Assembly (NCBI RefSeq): GCF_030068615.1
Contig: NZ_JASJOC010000002.1
Coordinates: 124,001 to 188,000 of the forward strand
Direction: 5' to 3'
DNA: 64,000 nt
Source of the DNA: Halostagnicola sp. A-GB9-2
Lineage (GTDB): Archaea > Halobacteriota > Halobacteria > Halobacteriales > Natrialbaceae
Made by a program: the position numbers and the translations under genes. Below the pieces are notes generated by a model that worked only from the letters and a program-made list of their open reading frames with translations, was not told the DNA's origin and searched no databases. Shown in pieces: positions 16,923 through 25,893 of the stretch; the stretch's first letter is position 1; each line of letters starts with the position of its first letter.

Positions 16923-17282
16923 ATGTCAGAGGCACAAGCAGTTACGGGCGAACAGAGCATTGCACGCGAATTGACCGCGTTCCAGAACAACATTCTCGTT
17001 ATCCTCGCCAAAGAGCCGATGTACGGGCTGGCGATCAAACGAGAGCTCGAGGACTACTACGGGACCGAAGTGAACCACGGTCGACTTTACCCAAACCTCG
17101 ACGAACTCGTCGAACTCGGTCTGGTCGAAAAGAGTGAACTCGACAAGCGAACGAACGAGTACTCGCTGACCGACGACGGCTATGACGCCGTCCTCGACGG
17201 TATCAACTGGACGCTCTCGAAGGTCGTCACGGGCGACGACCGAGCGGACGAGATCGCCGACATCGTCGAAGACAGCTACTGA
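16923..17282 (+). CDS. PadR-family transcriptional regulator
   Basis: 119 aa winged-helix protein. The PadR core runs from about residue 20: NNILVILAKEPMYGLAIKREL, then GRLYPNLDELVELGLVEK (recognition helix and wing) and NEYSLTDDGYDAV. A short C-terminal helix (DRADEIADIVEDSY) would dimerise. PadR proteins usually repress their own gene or a neighbour in response to a ligand or stress. The TATA box at 16893-16900 is ~26 bp before the ATG, so the mRNA is probably leaderless. A perfect palindrome lies just upstream. Confidence 0.9.
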   Translation: MSEAQAVTGEQSIARELTAFQNNILVILAKEPMYGLAIKRELEDYYGTEVNHGRLYPNLDELVELGLVEKSELDKRTNEYSLTDDGYDAVLDGINWTLSKVVTGDDRADEIADIVEDSY

Positions 17283-17348
17283 AAACGACCTCGTCGAAGA
17301 CAACGATAACACCGATTTCCAACGGGACGAGACGCGACGTACCGACGA

Positions 17349-18017
17349 CTATCGGGACCGATACTCGGGCACCGGTTCCCCGGCCGTTTCGTAGACGAGT
17401 TCGATCGAGCGATCGAGCGCTTCCTGTTGGGCTTCGGACGGCCACGCATTTCTAACGACGTACTCGGTACGGAACTCCGAAAGCTCCGCGGCCGTCGCAG
17501 ATTCGATCGGTTTCGCGTAGTGGTTACCCATAAAATCCGCGAGCATCGCCGCGTTGTCTCCGTGGACGTCGCCGTGGTCGGCACGAATGTCGTCGACGAG
17601 TGTACGGTTTTCCGCGTCGACGGCCTCCCAGTCGTCGGGATCGGCGGCCCCCTCGAGCGGAATTTCGACGGCGCGTCCGAGGTCCTCTATCCGGTCCGTT
17701 CTGATGACGCCCGCCTCTTCGTCATGCCACTCCTCGGGGTGAAGAACGAGGACATCGTTGTCCTCCGTTCTGACGCGTGCAGTGTACTCGAGATCCTCGA
17801 GGAGCGTTTCTCGCTCGGCTTCGTACGCGGCGGCTTCCTCCTCGTCGGCGGCGCTTCGCTTGAGTCTGGTGAGCCGTTCCGCGTCATCGATCACCGACCT
17901 CGGGAGCGGCGGTTCGGTTTCGTCGACCGCGGTGGATTCGTCCGGTTCGGTCTCTGTCCGGCCGTCGTGATCAGTGCGGTTCGATCCGATAGGAACCTCT
18001 TCGTTCGAGTCACTCAT
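17349..18017 (-). CDS. Conserved haloarchaeal protein next to rnhA (222 aa)
   Basis: Acidic, soluble protein with a disordered first ~35 residues. Then comes a helical stretch (PRSVIDDAERLTRLKRSAAD ... EAERETLLEDLEY), a small beta part (TARVRTEDNDVLVLHPEEWH) and a C-terminal helical region (HGDVHGDNAAMLADFMGNHY). It lies 105 bp downstream of the RNase HI gene on the same strand. In haloarchaea a gene of this kind is often labelled 'rnhA operon protein'. That label describes position only. Function unknown; there are no catalytic motifs that I recognise. Confidence 0.78.
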   Translation of the reverse strand: MSDSNEEVPIGSNRTDHDGRTETEPDESTAVDETEPPLPRSVIDDAERLTRLKRSAADEEEAAAYEAERETLLEDLEYTARVRTEDNDVLVLHPEEWHDEEAGVIRTDRIEDLGRAVEIPLEGAADPDDWEAVDAENRTLVDDIRADHGDVHGDNAAMLADFMGNHYAKPIESATAAELSEFRTEYVVRNAWPSEAQQEALDRSIELVYETAGEPVPEYRSR

Positions 18018-18122
18018 GCGGCTTACTCGAGAAGTAGGGCGGCCGGCTTTTCAGTTACACGTTGTCGGTGAGAACGAGTGGGTCGCCGTCGCAACAGATC
18101 GGTAGAAAAACGATGAGTCAAA

Positions 18123-18716
18123 TCAGGCCTGATCGAGCGCTTCGTTTGCGAGTTCGTCAGCCCTGTTGTTTGCCTCTCGAGGGATGTGTTCTAACGTCCA
18201 CTCGTCGAATCCCGAGAGTAACTCGAGCGCGGTCACGCGTCGCTCGCGGAGTTCGGGATTGTTTGTATCGTACTCGCCTCGAACTTGTTTGACGATCAGT
18301 TCGGAGTCCCCGCGGACGTGTACCTCATCGTAGTCGTAATCGCGTGCAGCCTTCAGGGCGGCGATGAGCGCCTCGTATTCGGCCTGGTTGTTCGTGGCGC
18401 GACCGATCGTATTGTTCCCTTCGGCAACGATTCCATCGCTCGTGACGATCACCCAGCCGATTCCTGCGGGACCGGGATTACCTCGTGCACCGCCGTCGAA
18501 GTAGACGTGCGCGCGACCGCCGCCCTCGCGGAACAGCGACTCGAGATCCTGTGGGTTCGATCCCTGGATGACGACTTTGTCGTCGTAGGCGATACCCGTC
18601 GCATCGCCGCGGCTCGCCCGCCAACGCTCGTGATCCGTGTTTCCGGATTCGACGCTGACGTCAGCTTCCTCGAGCCGTTCGCGCGCCTGCTCGACGTCGC
18701 ATTCGATGACCGGCAT
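18123..18716 (-). CDS. rnhA: Ribonuclease HI
   Basis: 197 aa. Cleaves RNA in RNA-DNA hybrids. The N-terminal ~60 residues (MPVIECDVEQARERLEEADV...) are the extension typical of haloarchaeal RNase HI. The catalytic core follows, with the DEDD residues in YFDGGARGNPGPAGIGW, NNQAEYEALIAAL, VRGDSELIVKQV and NNRADELANEAL. I chose the ATG at 18716 over longer frames to 18824 because a TATA element (TTTATTCG, about 18739-18746) lies ~25-30 bp before it. The extra upstream residues also do not belong to the family. Confidence 0.93.
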   Translation of the reverse strand: MPVIECDVEQARERLEEADVSVESGNTDHERWRASRGDATGIAYDDKVVIQGSNPQDLESLFREGGGRAHVYFDGGARGNPGPAGIGWVIVTSDGIVAEGNNTIGRATNNQAEYEALIAALKAARDYDYDEVHVRGDSELIVKQVRGEYDTNNPELRERRVTALELLSGFDEWTLEHIPREANNRADELANEALDQA

Positions 18717-18841
18717 TCGTGAGAACTCGGCCAGATCCGAATAAAGTCTTTCTGGTTTCGAATCGCAAACTTCGTCTATGAGTCCCTCTACCAGGGAATC
18801 TCGGTGTTTTGGAGCCATAGTCAAAAAACCCCAACCAAGGA

Positions 18842-18849
18842 TTTATATA
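18842..18849 (+). promoter_or_regulatory. TATA box of the TFB gene
   Basis: TTTATATA lies 28-35 bp before the ATG at 18877. A second TATA-like CTATAAAAG (18864-18872) sits almost at the start codon and cannot serve this gene. It suggests a leaderless message or a 5-8 nt leader. Confidence 0.65.
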
Positions 18850-18876
18850 TGCCTGTGATACTACTATAAAAGTGCG

Positions 18877-19839
18877 ATGACACGGTCCACCCGCCAGCGG
18901 GAGCGAACACGTGAGACGGACGAGACCGAGGAACAGGAAGGGGTACGTGCCTGCCCCGAGTGTGAATCGGATAATCTCGTAAAAGACTCCGACCGGGGTG
19001 AGCTCATCTGTCAAGACTGTGGGCTCGTCGTGGAAGAAGAGAAAATCGATCCCGGTCCTGAGTGGCGGGCGTTCAACCACCAGGAACGGCAACAGAAGTC
19101 CCGCGTCGGCGCGCCGACGACCCAGACGATGCACGACAAGGGACTGACGACGACGATCGACTGGAAGGACAAAGACGCCTACGGACGTTCTATCTCCTCG
19201 AAAAAGCGCAGTCAGATGCACCGACTACGCAAGTGGCAAGAACGCATCCGTACCAAAGACGCCGGCGAACGGAATCTCCAGTTCGCACTCAGCGAAATCG
19301 ACCGAATGGCCTCCGCACTGGGCGTGCCGCGTTCGGTGCGCGAGGTTGCTTCGGTCATCTACCGACGTGCGCTCAAAGAAGACCTCATCCGCGGCCGCTC
19401 GATCGAGGGCGTCGCGACGTCTGCGCTGTATGCCGCCTGTCGAAAGGAAGGCATCCCGCGCAGTCTCGAGGAAATTTCAGAAGTCTCACGTGTCGAACGC
19501 AAAGAAATCGGGCGAACGTATCGATACATCTCGCAGGAACTCGGCCTCGAGATGCGACCCGTCGACCCGAAAAAGTACGTCCCCCGTTTCTGTTCCGAAC
19601 TCGAACTCTCCGAAGAAGTCCAGACCAAAGCCAACGAGATCATCGAGAAGACGGCCGAGGAAGGACTCCTCTCGGGGAAGTCACCGACCGGATACGCCGC
19701 AGCGGCGATCTACGCGGCTTCACTGCTCTGTAACGAGAAAAAGACCCAGCGAGAGGTCGCAGACGTCGCACAGGTCACCGAAGTGACGATCCGGAACCGC
19801 TATCAGGAACAGATCGAAGCGATGGGGATCCACGGCTAA
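18877..19839 (+). CDS. tfb: Transcription initiation factor B (TFB)
   Basis: 320 aa, full length. The zinc ribbon CPECES...CQDC (residues ~26-48) recruits RNA polymerase. The B-finger/reader follows ([18 protein letters not shown]), then two cyclin-fold repeats (first ~125-215, second ~220-315) that bind TBP and the BRE. The C-terminal helix-turn-helix ([18 protein letters not shown]) contacts the BRE. Haloarchaea carry several TFBs with different target sets; which paralogue this is cannot be told here. It is flanked by divergent rnhA and by a T6 terminator. Confidence 0.96.
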   Translation: MTRSTRQRERTRETDETEEQEGVRACPECESDNLVKDSDRGELICQDCGLVVEEEKIDPGPEWRAFNHQERQQKSRVGAPTTQTMHDKGLTTTIDWKDKDAYGRSISSKKRSQMHRLRKWQERIRTKDAGERNLQFALSEIDRMASALGVPRSVREVASVIYRRALKEDLIRGRSIEGVATSALYAACRKEGIPRSLEEISEVSRVERKEIGRTYRYISQELGLEMRPVDPKKYVPRFCSELELSEEVQTKANEIIEKTAEEGLLSGKSPTGYAAAAIYAASLLCNEKKTQREVADVAQVTEVTIRNRYQEQIEAMGIHG

Positions 19840-19855
19840 CGAACCGTACTCCCGA

Positions 19856-19861
19856 TTTTTT
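19856..19861 (+). terminator. T6 run after tfb
   Basis: Six consecutive T at 19856-19861, 17 bp after the tfb stop codon. Oligo-T tracts are the usual archaeal termination signal and the site type that FttA acts on. Confidence 0.5.
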
Positions 19862-19912
19862 AGCGCTGGTGCGATGGGTACCCAAGAGCGGTATCTATAC
19901 TATCGGAGAGCT

Positions 19913-19951
19913 ACATTGACGGCTGAATACGGTGACATTGACGGCTGAATA
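19913..19951. repeat. 17-bp direct repeat after tfb
   Basis: ACATTGACGGCTGAATA occurs at 19913-19929 and again at 19935-19951 (period 22 bp, 5-bp spacer CGGTG). It is located between the convergent ends of tfb and gfcR. Function unknown; it may be slippage duplication. Confidence 0.8.
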
Positions 19952-20055
19952 GGATAGCGCATCGCGCGCGACGCCGAGGCAATTCGCGGCGTACCGGATC
20001 CCCCAGCGTCCCGATGAATCCGTGTGGTGTCGAGAATCTTCGAGAAATCGAGGGT

Positions 20056-20706
20056 TTAGTCGTCCTTCCCGACGCTGATGACCTGCAACAGCGAGTAGAC
20101 GGGAACGCCGTCGATCTCCTCGACGCCCTGTTTGTCCGCAAGCACGACGCAAGCGAGCGGATTGCCGCCGTCGGCACGGATGGCCTCGATGGTCTCTCGC
20201 ATCGTCGTCCCGCTCGTGATGGTGTCGTCGACGATGTAACAATCACGGTTGCGAATCGTCGCGAAGTTGCGGGAGAACATGCCGCCGAGTTCGTCGATGT
20301 CGCCTTCCTCCCACTGGTGTTTCGCCGGCGTGTACGTCCCGAGGTCCGTCTCGAGCTCTCGAGCGACCAGCGTCGCGATCGGACCGCCCGCTTTCTCGAT
20401 CCCGATCGTGAGATCGACGTCTTCACCGTGTTTGGCGAGGAGGTCGGCCATCGCCGACGCGATCGACTCCATTCGGCCGCTGTCGCGGCCGATGGCGGAC
20501 CAGTCGACGTGGATGTCCTGCGGACCGCTTCGGGCCGCGCCGTTGGACTGGCCGGAGTCGGACGGCTGCGGTTCCGTATCGCTCCGCTCGACGAGCCAGC
20601 TCGCGGTCTCGCGGGAGACGTTCAGTTCGTCTGCGATTTCGCCTTTCGAGAGGCCGCGCGTCGCGAGTTCCGACGCGCTTTCGATGAGGTCGTCGACGTT
20701 TTTCAT
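20056..20706 (-). CDS. gfcR: GfcR-type regulator: HTH plus phosphoribosyltransferase-like domain
   Basis: 216 aa. Residues 1-~40 are a helix-turn-helix (GLSKGEIADELNVSRETASWL). From ~70 on comes an orotate-PRTase-like fold with the PRPP loop YIVDDTITSGTTM intact. In Haloferax, GfcR is a global activator of sugar catabolism in which the PRTase domain senses a phosphorylated sugar. This gene has the same fusion. Older annotation often calls it PyrE-like, which I consider wrong because of the HTH. A TATA box (CCTATAAAAA, minus strand, 20726-20735) lies 20-29 bp before the ATG, suggesting leaderless expression. Confidence 0.9.
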   Translation of the reverse strand: MKNVDDLIESASELATRGLSKGEIADELNVSRETASWLVERSDTEPQPSDSGQSNGAARSGPQDIHVDWSAIGRDSGRMESIASAMADLLAKHGEDVDLTIGIEKAGGPIATLVARELETDLGTYTPAKHQWEEGDIDELGGMFSRNFATIRNRDCYIVDDTITSGTTMRETIEAIRADGGNPLACVVLADKQGVEEIDGVPVYSLLQVISVGKDD

Positions 20707-21045
20707 ACGCGGAGTTTTGGGCCCCGTTTTTATAGGCGTATCGTCATTCGCGAATGCGGCCGTTACCTTGAGACCTCGCGTACAGAAGTTCCGTTCGTTG
20801 ACCGTCGCCGAAGGGGGCGACTTCTCCCGGCGTGTTTATTACGCTCCGCTCTTGTAGCGGATTCGCTTCTCGAGCGTCGATAATCGATATCCTTCCGTAC
20901 GAGCACCGCGAGCGAGACGTATCTGTTCTTCCGCTGATCGGTTTTTCGAGTAACTCGAGGAATTCTGACTGCAGAAAGTCCATTTCGAACGCAAAAACCG
21001 ACACCGGGCGCAAGCTATATCCCCGCCCGGAATGGTCCGTGAACC
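20707..21045. other. Divergent promoter region gfcR / phoU
   Basis: 339 bp. It contains the gfcR TATA box (20726-20735) and, near 21013-21020, AGCTATAT, which sits ~26-33 bp before the phoU ATG. Apart from these I find no structured element and no credible gene. Confidence 0.5.
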
Positions 21046-21717
21046 ATGGCCAGAAAATCTTATCAAGAGAAGCTCACGGAACTCCGTGAGGACGTCTGTT
21101 ACATGGGTGAGGTCGTCATGGAGCGGCTGCGAATGGGCCTCGACGCCCTAGAGCAGAAAGACCACGATCTCGCGGAGGAGTTGATCAAAGGCGACGGCGA
21201 GATCAACCGAATGTATCTCGATCTCGAGCAGGACTGTATCGATCTCCTCGCGCTTCAACAACCCGTCGCGAGCGATCTCCGCTTTATCGCCGCCTCGTTC
21301 AAGATCATCACCGACTTAGAGCGCATCGCCGATCTAGCGGTCAACCTCGGGGAGTACAGCATGGAGGCAGAACGCGACCTCTTTCCCGACGTCGACGTGC
21401 AGGCGATGGGCGAGCTCACCCTCGAGATGGTCGACGACGCTATCGTCGCCTACGACGAGGAGGACGTCGAGGCGTGTTACGACCTGTCGACCCGCGACGA
21501 CGAACTCGACCACTTCGCCGAGCGGGCGAGCGAAATCGTCGTTCGCGATCTGATCGAGCGCGAACTCGAGTCGCCCGACGAAGTTGAAACGATCCTGCAG
21601 GACGTTTCGCGTCTCCTCCTGACGATTCGCGATCTCGAGCGCGTCGGCGATCACTCGGTCAACATCGCCGCCCGGACGGTCTACATGGTCGAAAACGACG
21701 ACGAGCTCATCTACTGA
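21046..21717 (+). CDS. phoU: PhoU-family phosphate signalling protein
   Basis: 223 aa, all-helical, two PhoU repeats (~15-105 and ~120-210). Each has the metal-binding E/D-x-x-x-D pattern (DLERIADLAVNLGEY in the first, DLERVGDHSVNIAARTVYM in the second). PhoU proteins damp phosphate uptake when Pi is plentiful, usually together with PstSCAB. No pst genes are in this window, so this is either a stand-alone copy or its partners are elsewhere. Start MARKSYQEKL with a TATA-like AGCTATAT ~30 bp upstream. Confidence 0.92.
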   Translation: MARKSYQEKLTELREDVCYMGEVVMERLRMGLDALEQKDHDLAEELIKGDGEINRMYLDLEQDCIDLLALQQPVASDLRFIAASFKIITDLERIADLAVNLGEYSMEAERDLFPDVDVQAMGELTLEMVDDAIVAYDEEDVEACYDLSTRDDELDHFAERASEIVVRDLIERELESPDEVETILQDVSRLLLTIRDLERVGDHSVNIAARTVYMVENDDELIY

Positions 21718-21879
21718 GGGCGACAACCGAATTGAACGGATTTCTGTTCACAAGCTTGGCCGAGGAATCTCCACTCACCTGACGATGGTTCGAATCGTGC
21801 GTTCGATTCGCACATACGACCTAATTCCAACACGTTCACCCCCACACAGCTATCAATTCGGTGCTCGAATAGGTAACGC

Positions 21880-22110
21880 ATGAGCGATCGAAACGTGATC
21901 GAAGAACTCGAGGCACGACTCGAGTTCGTTCCTCGAGAGCGACTGATACTCGGTATTGTGCTCTTGATTCCGCCCCTCACGGTACTGGGAGTCGCCCTGC
22001 TCGGTTACGAAATTATGCGGGCGGGCGAACCCCTTCGCGAGGCCGAGGGCGAACGGCTCATCGGTCCCGACCCCGGCTCCGAGGGCGTCTCGAGCGAATA
22101 CGAGCAGTAA
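21880..22110 (+). CDS. Small single-span membrane protein (76 aa)
   Basis: One hydrophobic helix at about residues 21-44 (RLILGIVLLIPPLTVLGVAL). It is flanked by a charged N-terminus containing EELEARLEFVPRE and an acidic cytoplasmic or external tail. It resembles the many uncharacterised small haloarchaeal membrane proteins. ATG at 21880; a TATA-like TTCGGTGCTCGAATAG precedes it only weakly. No function can be assigned. Confidence 0.7.
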   Translation: MSDRNVIEELEARLEFVPRERLILGIVLLIPPLTVLGVALLGYEIMRAGEPLREAEGERLIGPDPGSEGVSSEYEQ

Positions 22111-22138
22111 CGAGGACTCGTCTCATCCCCTCGTCGGT

Positions 22139-22513
22139 TCACCGCTTCGTCGCGGCCGTTCGACTCGGCACCCGCGTCAACAACTGCGCCGTATCGAACA
22201 CGTTTTGTGTCTCGAGGAGCACCTCCGCGGCCCCTCGAACGGTAAAGTCGGCCTCGAGTTCGACGCCGTGACAGCGCGCGTAACACTCGAGCCACGCGTT
22301 CATCGCCCGGCGAAGCGCCTTTAGTTCCGATTCGGAGAACGGGACCAGCCGACCGCCGGTTCGCGCCTCCACGTAGAGCCAGATCACTTGGCCGGCACCC
22401 TCGCGAAGATAGGTCTCTCCGTCGACCGGCGTCGCCGTCTCGGGATCGAACGTCCGGCGGTCGCGTTCGGCGCGCCGCGCGAGGGCTGCGATTTGCGGAC
22501 CGTATCGGCTCAT
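22139..22513 (-). CDS. Conserved haloarchaeal protein near fixC (124 aa)
   Basis: Soluble helical protein starting MSRYGPQIAALARRAERDRR. It contains a stretch GQVIWLYVEARTGGRLVPFS and a helix with two Cys (WLECYARCHGVELEA). I do not recognise a characterised family. The start at 22513 is chosen because the upstream part of the frame is Arg/Pro-rich junk. It is 44 bp downstream of fixC on the same strand and may share its transcript. Confidence 0.72.
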   Translation of the reverse strand: MSRYGPQIAALARRAERDRRTFDPETATPVDGETYLREGAGQVIWLYVEARTGGRLVPFSESELKALRRAMNAWLECYARCHGVELEADFTVRGAAEVLLETQNVFDTAQLLTRVPSRTAATKR

Positions 22514-22556
22514 TGTCGTGACGGGTCGCTCATTTCGGTGCTCATCTCGAGATCGT

Positions 22557-24254
22557 TCATCCCTCTCGATACTCGACGCCCTTTCCGCCGCGGGGGTGTT
22601 CCCACTCGGTGTCGGCGACGATGGCGCAGGTGCCACACTCCACGCAGGGCTGGGTGTCGAGACTCACGAGCGTCTCCTCGCTTCCATTCGTCTTTACGGT
22701 TTCCGATCGATAACAGCCGCCGCCGAAGTCCTCGGCGCTGACCGGACAGGCGTAGACGGCGTCACCGCTCGCCTCGAAGGATTCGTCCTGGAGGCGAATG
22801 TGTGGATTTCCGACGTCCGTATCATAGGTCAGGTCGCCGATCCGTTCCTCGAGCGTCGGCGGTTCGACCTCGTTCTCCCAGTGGATCGTTCGGCCGTGTT
22901 CCTCGCCGATGATCGACGGGAGCGTCACGTAGCCCGTGCTGGTGTCGGGCAACATCGAAACGAGGAACGGGGAGTTGTACGCCCGTTTCATGGCTCGCTT
23001 CGAGAGTGGGTTTCCGACGGCGACGCTTCCAATCGGTGACTCGAGAACGCGATCGACGGCGTTGGCGACGATATCGCGCTCGCCGACGGTTCGGGCCACG
23101 TCGTACCGCCGGGGCCGGAGTTTGTCCATCGTCCCGGATCGCTCGAGCATCTTGGCGTAGCGCCGGCCGGCGCTTTCTGGGTCCGAGTTGCCGCGGGAGA
23201 CGACGAAGGCGTCCGCCGCGAGCGCCCCTGCGCTGACCGCGTGGTTCATCCCCTTGATGATCGGGCCCTGGGCCTGCATCTGGCCCGCCGCGTCGCCGAC
23301 GAGGACGAGCCGATCGCGGTAGGGCTCTTTGTGCGCGACCTTTTTCGAGTCGGGGACCAACTTTGCGGCGTACTCGCGCTCGCGATACTCGCCTCTGAAC
23401 CACTGAGCGAGAAGCGGATGGGTGAGCAACGAGTCGAGCAGTTGGTGTGGCTCAGCCTGCTCCGCGACGAGACTGTCCAGGTGAAAAACGGTCCCGATCG
23501 AGAGCGAGTCCTCGTTCGTATAGAGAAAGCCCCCGCCCCGAACGTCGTCGAACAGGTCGCCCGAAAAGAGGTGTGCGACGCCTTCCTCGTCGTCGATTTC
23601 GAACCGATCGGCTATCGTCTCGCCGTCCATCTCCACGGTCGCTTTCACGCCCTGGAACCACTCGTCGGGCTCGTCCCAGTCCATCAGTCTCGCGTCTCGA
23701 GCGAGTTCCGAGTTCACGCCGTCGGCCGCGACGATGACATCCGCCGTGATCGGATCGAGTTCGTCGCAGGTAACCCCGACGATCTCGCCGTTTTCGCGCA
23801 GAAGGCCGTTGACTCGAACGTCCGTCAGGACCCCGCCGCCCGTCTCGCTCGTCTTCTCGTGAACTCGTTGCTCGAGCCAGGAGTCCATCGGTCGCCGAAG
23901 CACGGCGTCGCACCAGTCGGTATCGTGCTCGTGGAGGTCGGTCAGGTCGTAGGTCTTGACCTTGTTCCCGGCGATGTTGTGGATCTTGTAGTCTGTGACC
24001 GGCCGTTCGCTTGCTTCCTCGCGGAAGTTCTCGAAGAGGTCGTCGATCGTGTACGGTGCCGAGTCCTCGGCGTAGATCAGCCCGCCGGAGACGTTCTTCG
24101 AACCGGCTTCGGTGCCGCGCTCGAGGACGAGCGTCTCGACTCCGTGATCTGCGAATCTCGCCGCGGCGGCGGCTCCACCGGGTCCACAGCCGACGACGAC
24201 GGCCTCGTAGTGTTCGTACTCTTGACCGGCCTGGTCGGATTCACTGGCCGCCAT
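22557..24254 (-). CDS. fixC: ETF:quinone oxidoreductase FixC with a C-terminal FixX-like ferredoxin domain
   Basis: 565 aa. The N-terminus is an FAD-binding Rossmann motif (VVVGCGPGGAAAAARFADHG, 20-39), followed by the FixC/ETF-QO family body (ADVIVAADGVNSELARDA; LVLVGDAAGQM). Residues ~485-565 form a FixX-like ferredoxin module: YACPVSAEDFGGGCYR, then CVECGTCAIV and WEHPRGGKGVEYREG. FixX is usually a separate gene. The enzyme takes electrons from ETF (FixAB) and delivers them to the quinone pool at the membrane. Its start codon overlaps the fixB stop, so translation is coupled. It is the last gene of fixABC. Confidence 0.92.
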   Translation of the reverse strand: MAASESDQAGQEYEHYEAVVVGCGPGGAAAAARFADHGVETLVLERGTEAGSKNVSGGLIYAEDSAPYTIDDLFENFREEASERPVTDYKIHNIAGNKVKTYDLTDLHEHDTDWCDAVLRRPMDSWLEQRVHEKTSETGGGVLTDVRVNGLLRENGEIVGVTCDELDPITADVIVAADGVNSELARDARLMDWDEPDEWFQGVKATVEMDGETIADRFEIDDEEGVAHLFSGDLFDDVRGGGFLYTNEDSLSIGTVFHLDSLVAEQAEPHQLLDSLLTHPLLAQWFRGEYREREYAAKLVPDSKKVAHKEPYRDRLVLVGDAAGQMQAQGPIIKGMNHAVSAGALAADAFVVSRGNSDPESAGRRYAKMLERSGTMDKLRPRRYDVARTVGERDIVANAVDRVLESPIGSVAVGNPLSKRAMKRAYNSPFLVSMLPDTSTGYVTLPSIIGEEHGRTIHWENEVEPPTLEERIGDLTYDTDVGNPHIRLQDESFEASGDAVYACPVSAEDFGGGCYRSETVKTNGSEETLVSLDTQPCVECGTCAIVADTEWEHPRGGKGVEYREG

Positions 24255-25891
24255 CAGTCGTCACCTCCGTTCGCGTCGGTCGCTTCGTTCTCCGCGTTCG
24301 AACCGCGGTCGTCGCCGCCAGCACCATCTCCAGCGTTGATACCGTCGCCGCCGTCCGCGACTGCCTCGAGTTCGAAATCGCCCGATTCGACCGCCGCCGT
24401 GAGTTGCGGGAGTACCTCGAAAAGGTCTCCCTCGATGAAGTAATCACTGAAGTCCCTGATTCTCGCGTCCGTGTCCGTGTTTATCGTCACGATCGTATCC
24501 GACTCGTCCATCCCGACCTTGTGCTGGACGGCACCCGAGACGCCCGCCGCGATGTAGAGGTCGGGTGCAACGACCTGGCCCGTCTCGCCGATCTGTCGCT
24601 CCTCCTTGGAGTAACGCTCGACGTGGCCCTCGAACTGGTAGGAGGAGGTGACGATCCCGCGCGTAATTCCGAGCACGGCGTCCTCGAACGCGTCGACCAG
24701 CTCGAGGCCGAGTTCCATCCCCCCGGTGGGGTCGTCGCCGATCCCTCGACCCAGACAGACGATCACGTCGTGGCCGGTCAGATCGATCCCTTCCTCGAGT
24801 TGGTCGTATTCGGTAATCTCGACCGAGAACCAGTCCTCGTCGAGGTCCATGTCGTGTTCGACGACGAGCCCCTCTCTGTCGGCGTCGGGCTCCATCGGCT
24901 CGAAGCTCCCCGGGATGATCGACGCGCCTTGCGGGTGAAAATCCCGGCCGGGGTTGTCCAGACAGAGGATTGTCGAGTACTCGAAGCCCGAGAAGTCCGG
25001 CCGCTTCATGTGGAGGACCTTCTCGAAAGTCTTCTTGACGCCGGGTTCGCCTGTCTTCACCGGGTTCGAGACCTCCTCTTCTTCGATGAAGAGGTCCGAA
25101 CAGTCCGACGCGAGCCCGGAGTCGAGTTCGGCTTGCACCTTCGCCGAGAGGTCCCGGCCGTTGTTCGTCGCCGGGAACAGGACGTACCGCGGTTCGTCGT
25201 ACTCGCGCCAGTCCGTGCTCTCGACCGTGCCCTCCCCGCGAGCCATGTGCGCCGAGACTTCGGTGTAGGGCTTGTGCAGGAATCGCTCGAGTCGCTCGTC
25301 GTCATGGTAGATGGCGACGTCCGCGCCGTAGGCGATACACTCCTCGGCGAGTCCCTCGCAGTCCTCGCCCATGAGAAACGCGACGACGCGTTCGTCGTCC
25401 CCATACTCGTCCTCGAACTCGTCCATCAGCGTGCGAGCCTTGCCGAGCATCTCCTTCGAGACCTCGAGCAACTCGCCTTGCTGGGTTTCACAGAAGACCC
25501 ACATGTCCTCGTAGTCGCCGCCGTCGAGTGCGCGCACGTGACGTTTGTCTCGAGTCGGGTGTGAGAGAGCGTCGTCTTCTTCAGGTGATTCTTCGTCGGC
25601 GTCTTCGCTTTCAGCTTCCTCTGATTCCTCGAGTTCCTCGCCTTCGGCTTCCTCGCCGACGTCTTCTTTCGTCTCCTCGTACTCCCCTTCGGTTTCGTCG
25701 TCCGTTTCGACGCCTGATTCCAACTGTTCGTCGAGATCCTCGAGTCGTTTGTGAACGGCTTCGCGTGCGGTCTTTCGATCTTGTCCAGCTCGTTCGGCCT
25801 CGAGCACCGCGTTCAGTTCTTCGGTATCATCGATCGTCTCGAGTTCCTCCGTCAGATCGTCGATCGTGTGTTCTTCCGGATCGATTCCCAT
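24254..25891 (-). CDS. fixB: Electron transfer flavoprotein alpha subunit FixB, with acidic N-terminal extension
   Basis: 545 aa, much longer than a ~320-aa ETF alpha. Residues 1-~60 form a small helical module (DDLTEELETIDDTEELNAVL, then ERAGQDRKTAREAVHKRLE). Residues ~60-110 are an acidic low-complexity linker. The ETF-alpha body starts near 120 (YEDMWVFCETQQGELLEVSK). Its C-terminal FAD domain shows VVAPDLYIAAGVSGAVQHKVG, TIVTINTDTDARI and FEVLPQL. With FixA it carries electrons from acyl-CoA and other dehydrogenases to FixC. The start is 2 bp downstream of the fixA stop. Confidence 0.92.
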   Translation of the reverse strand: MGIDPEEHTIDDLTEELETIDDTEELNAVLEAERAGQDRKTAREAVHKRLEDLDEQLESGVETDDETEGEYEETKEDVGEEAEGEELEESEEAESEDADEESPEEDDALSHPTRDKRHVRALDGGDYEDMWVFCETQQGELLEVSKEMLGKARTLMDEFEDEYGDDERVVAFLMGEDCEGLAEECIAYGADVAIYHDDERLERFLHKPYTEVSAHMARGEGTVESTDWREYDEPRYVLFPATNNGRDLSAKVQAELDSGLASDCSDLFIEEEEVSNPVKTGEPGVKKTFEKVLHMKRPDFSGFEYSTILCLDNPGRDFHPQGASIIPGSFEPMEPDADREGLVVEHDMDLDEDWFSVEITEYDQLEEGIDLTGHDVIVCLGRGIGDDPTGGMELGLELVDAFEDAVLGITRGIVTSSYQFEGHVERYSKEERQIGETGQVVAPDLYIAAGVSGAVQHKVGMDESDTIVTINTDTDARIRDFSDYFIEGDLFEVLPQLTAAVESGDFELEAVADGGDGINAGDGAGGDDRGSNAENEATDANGGDD

Positions 25892-25893
25892 TC

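Noticed and set aside
20056-20706. Orotate phosphoribosyltransferase (PyrE)
   Set aside because: The N-terminal helix-turn-helix and overall length fit the regulator GfcR, not the enzyme.
23241-25564. Two long plus-strand frames opposite fixC and fixB
   Set aside because: Same antisense effect; the minus-strand genes have clear motifs throughout.
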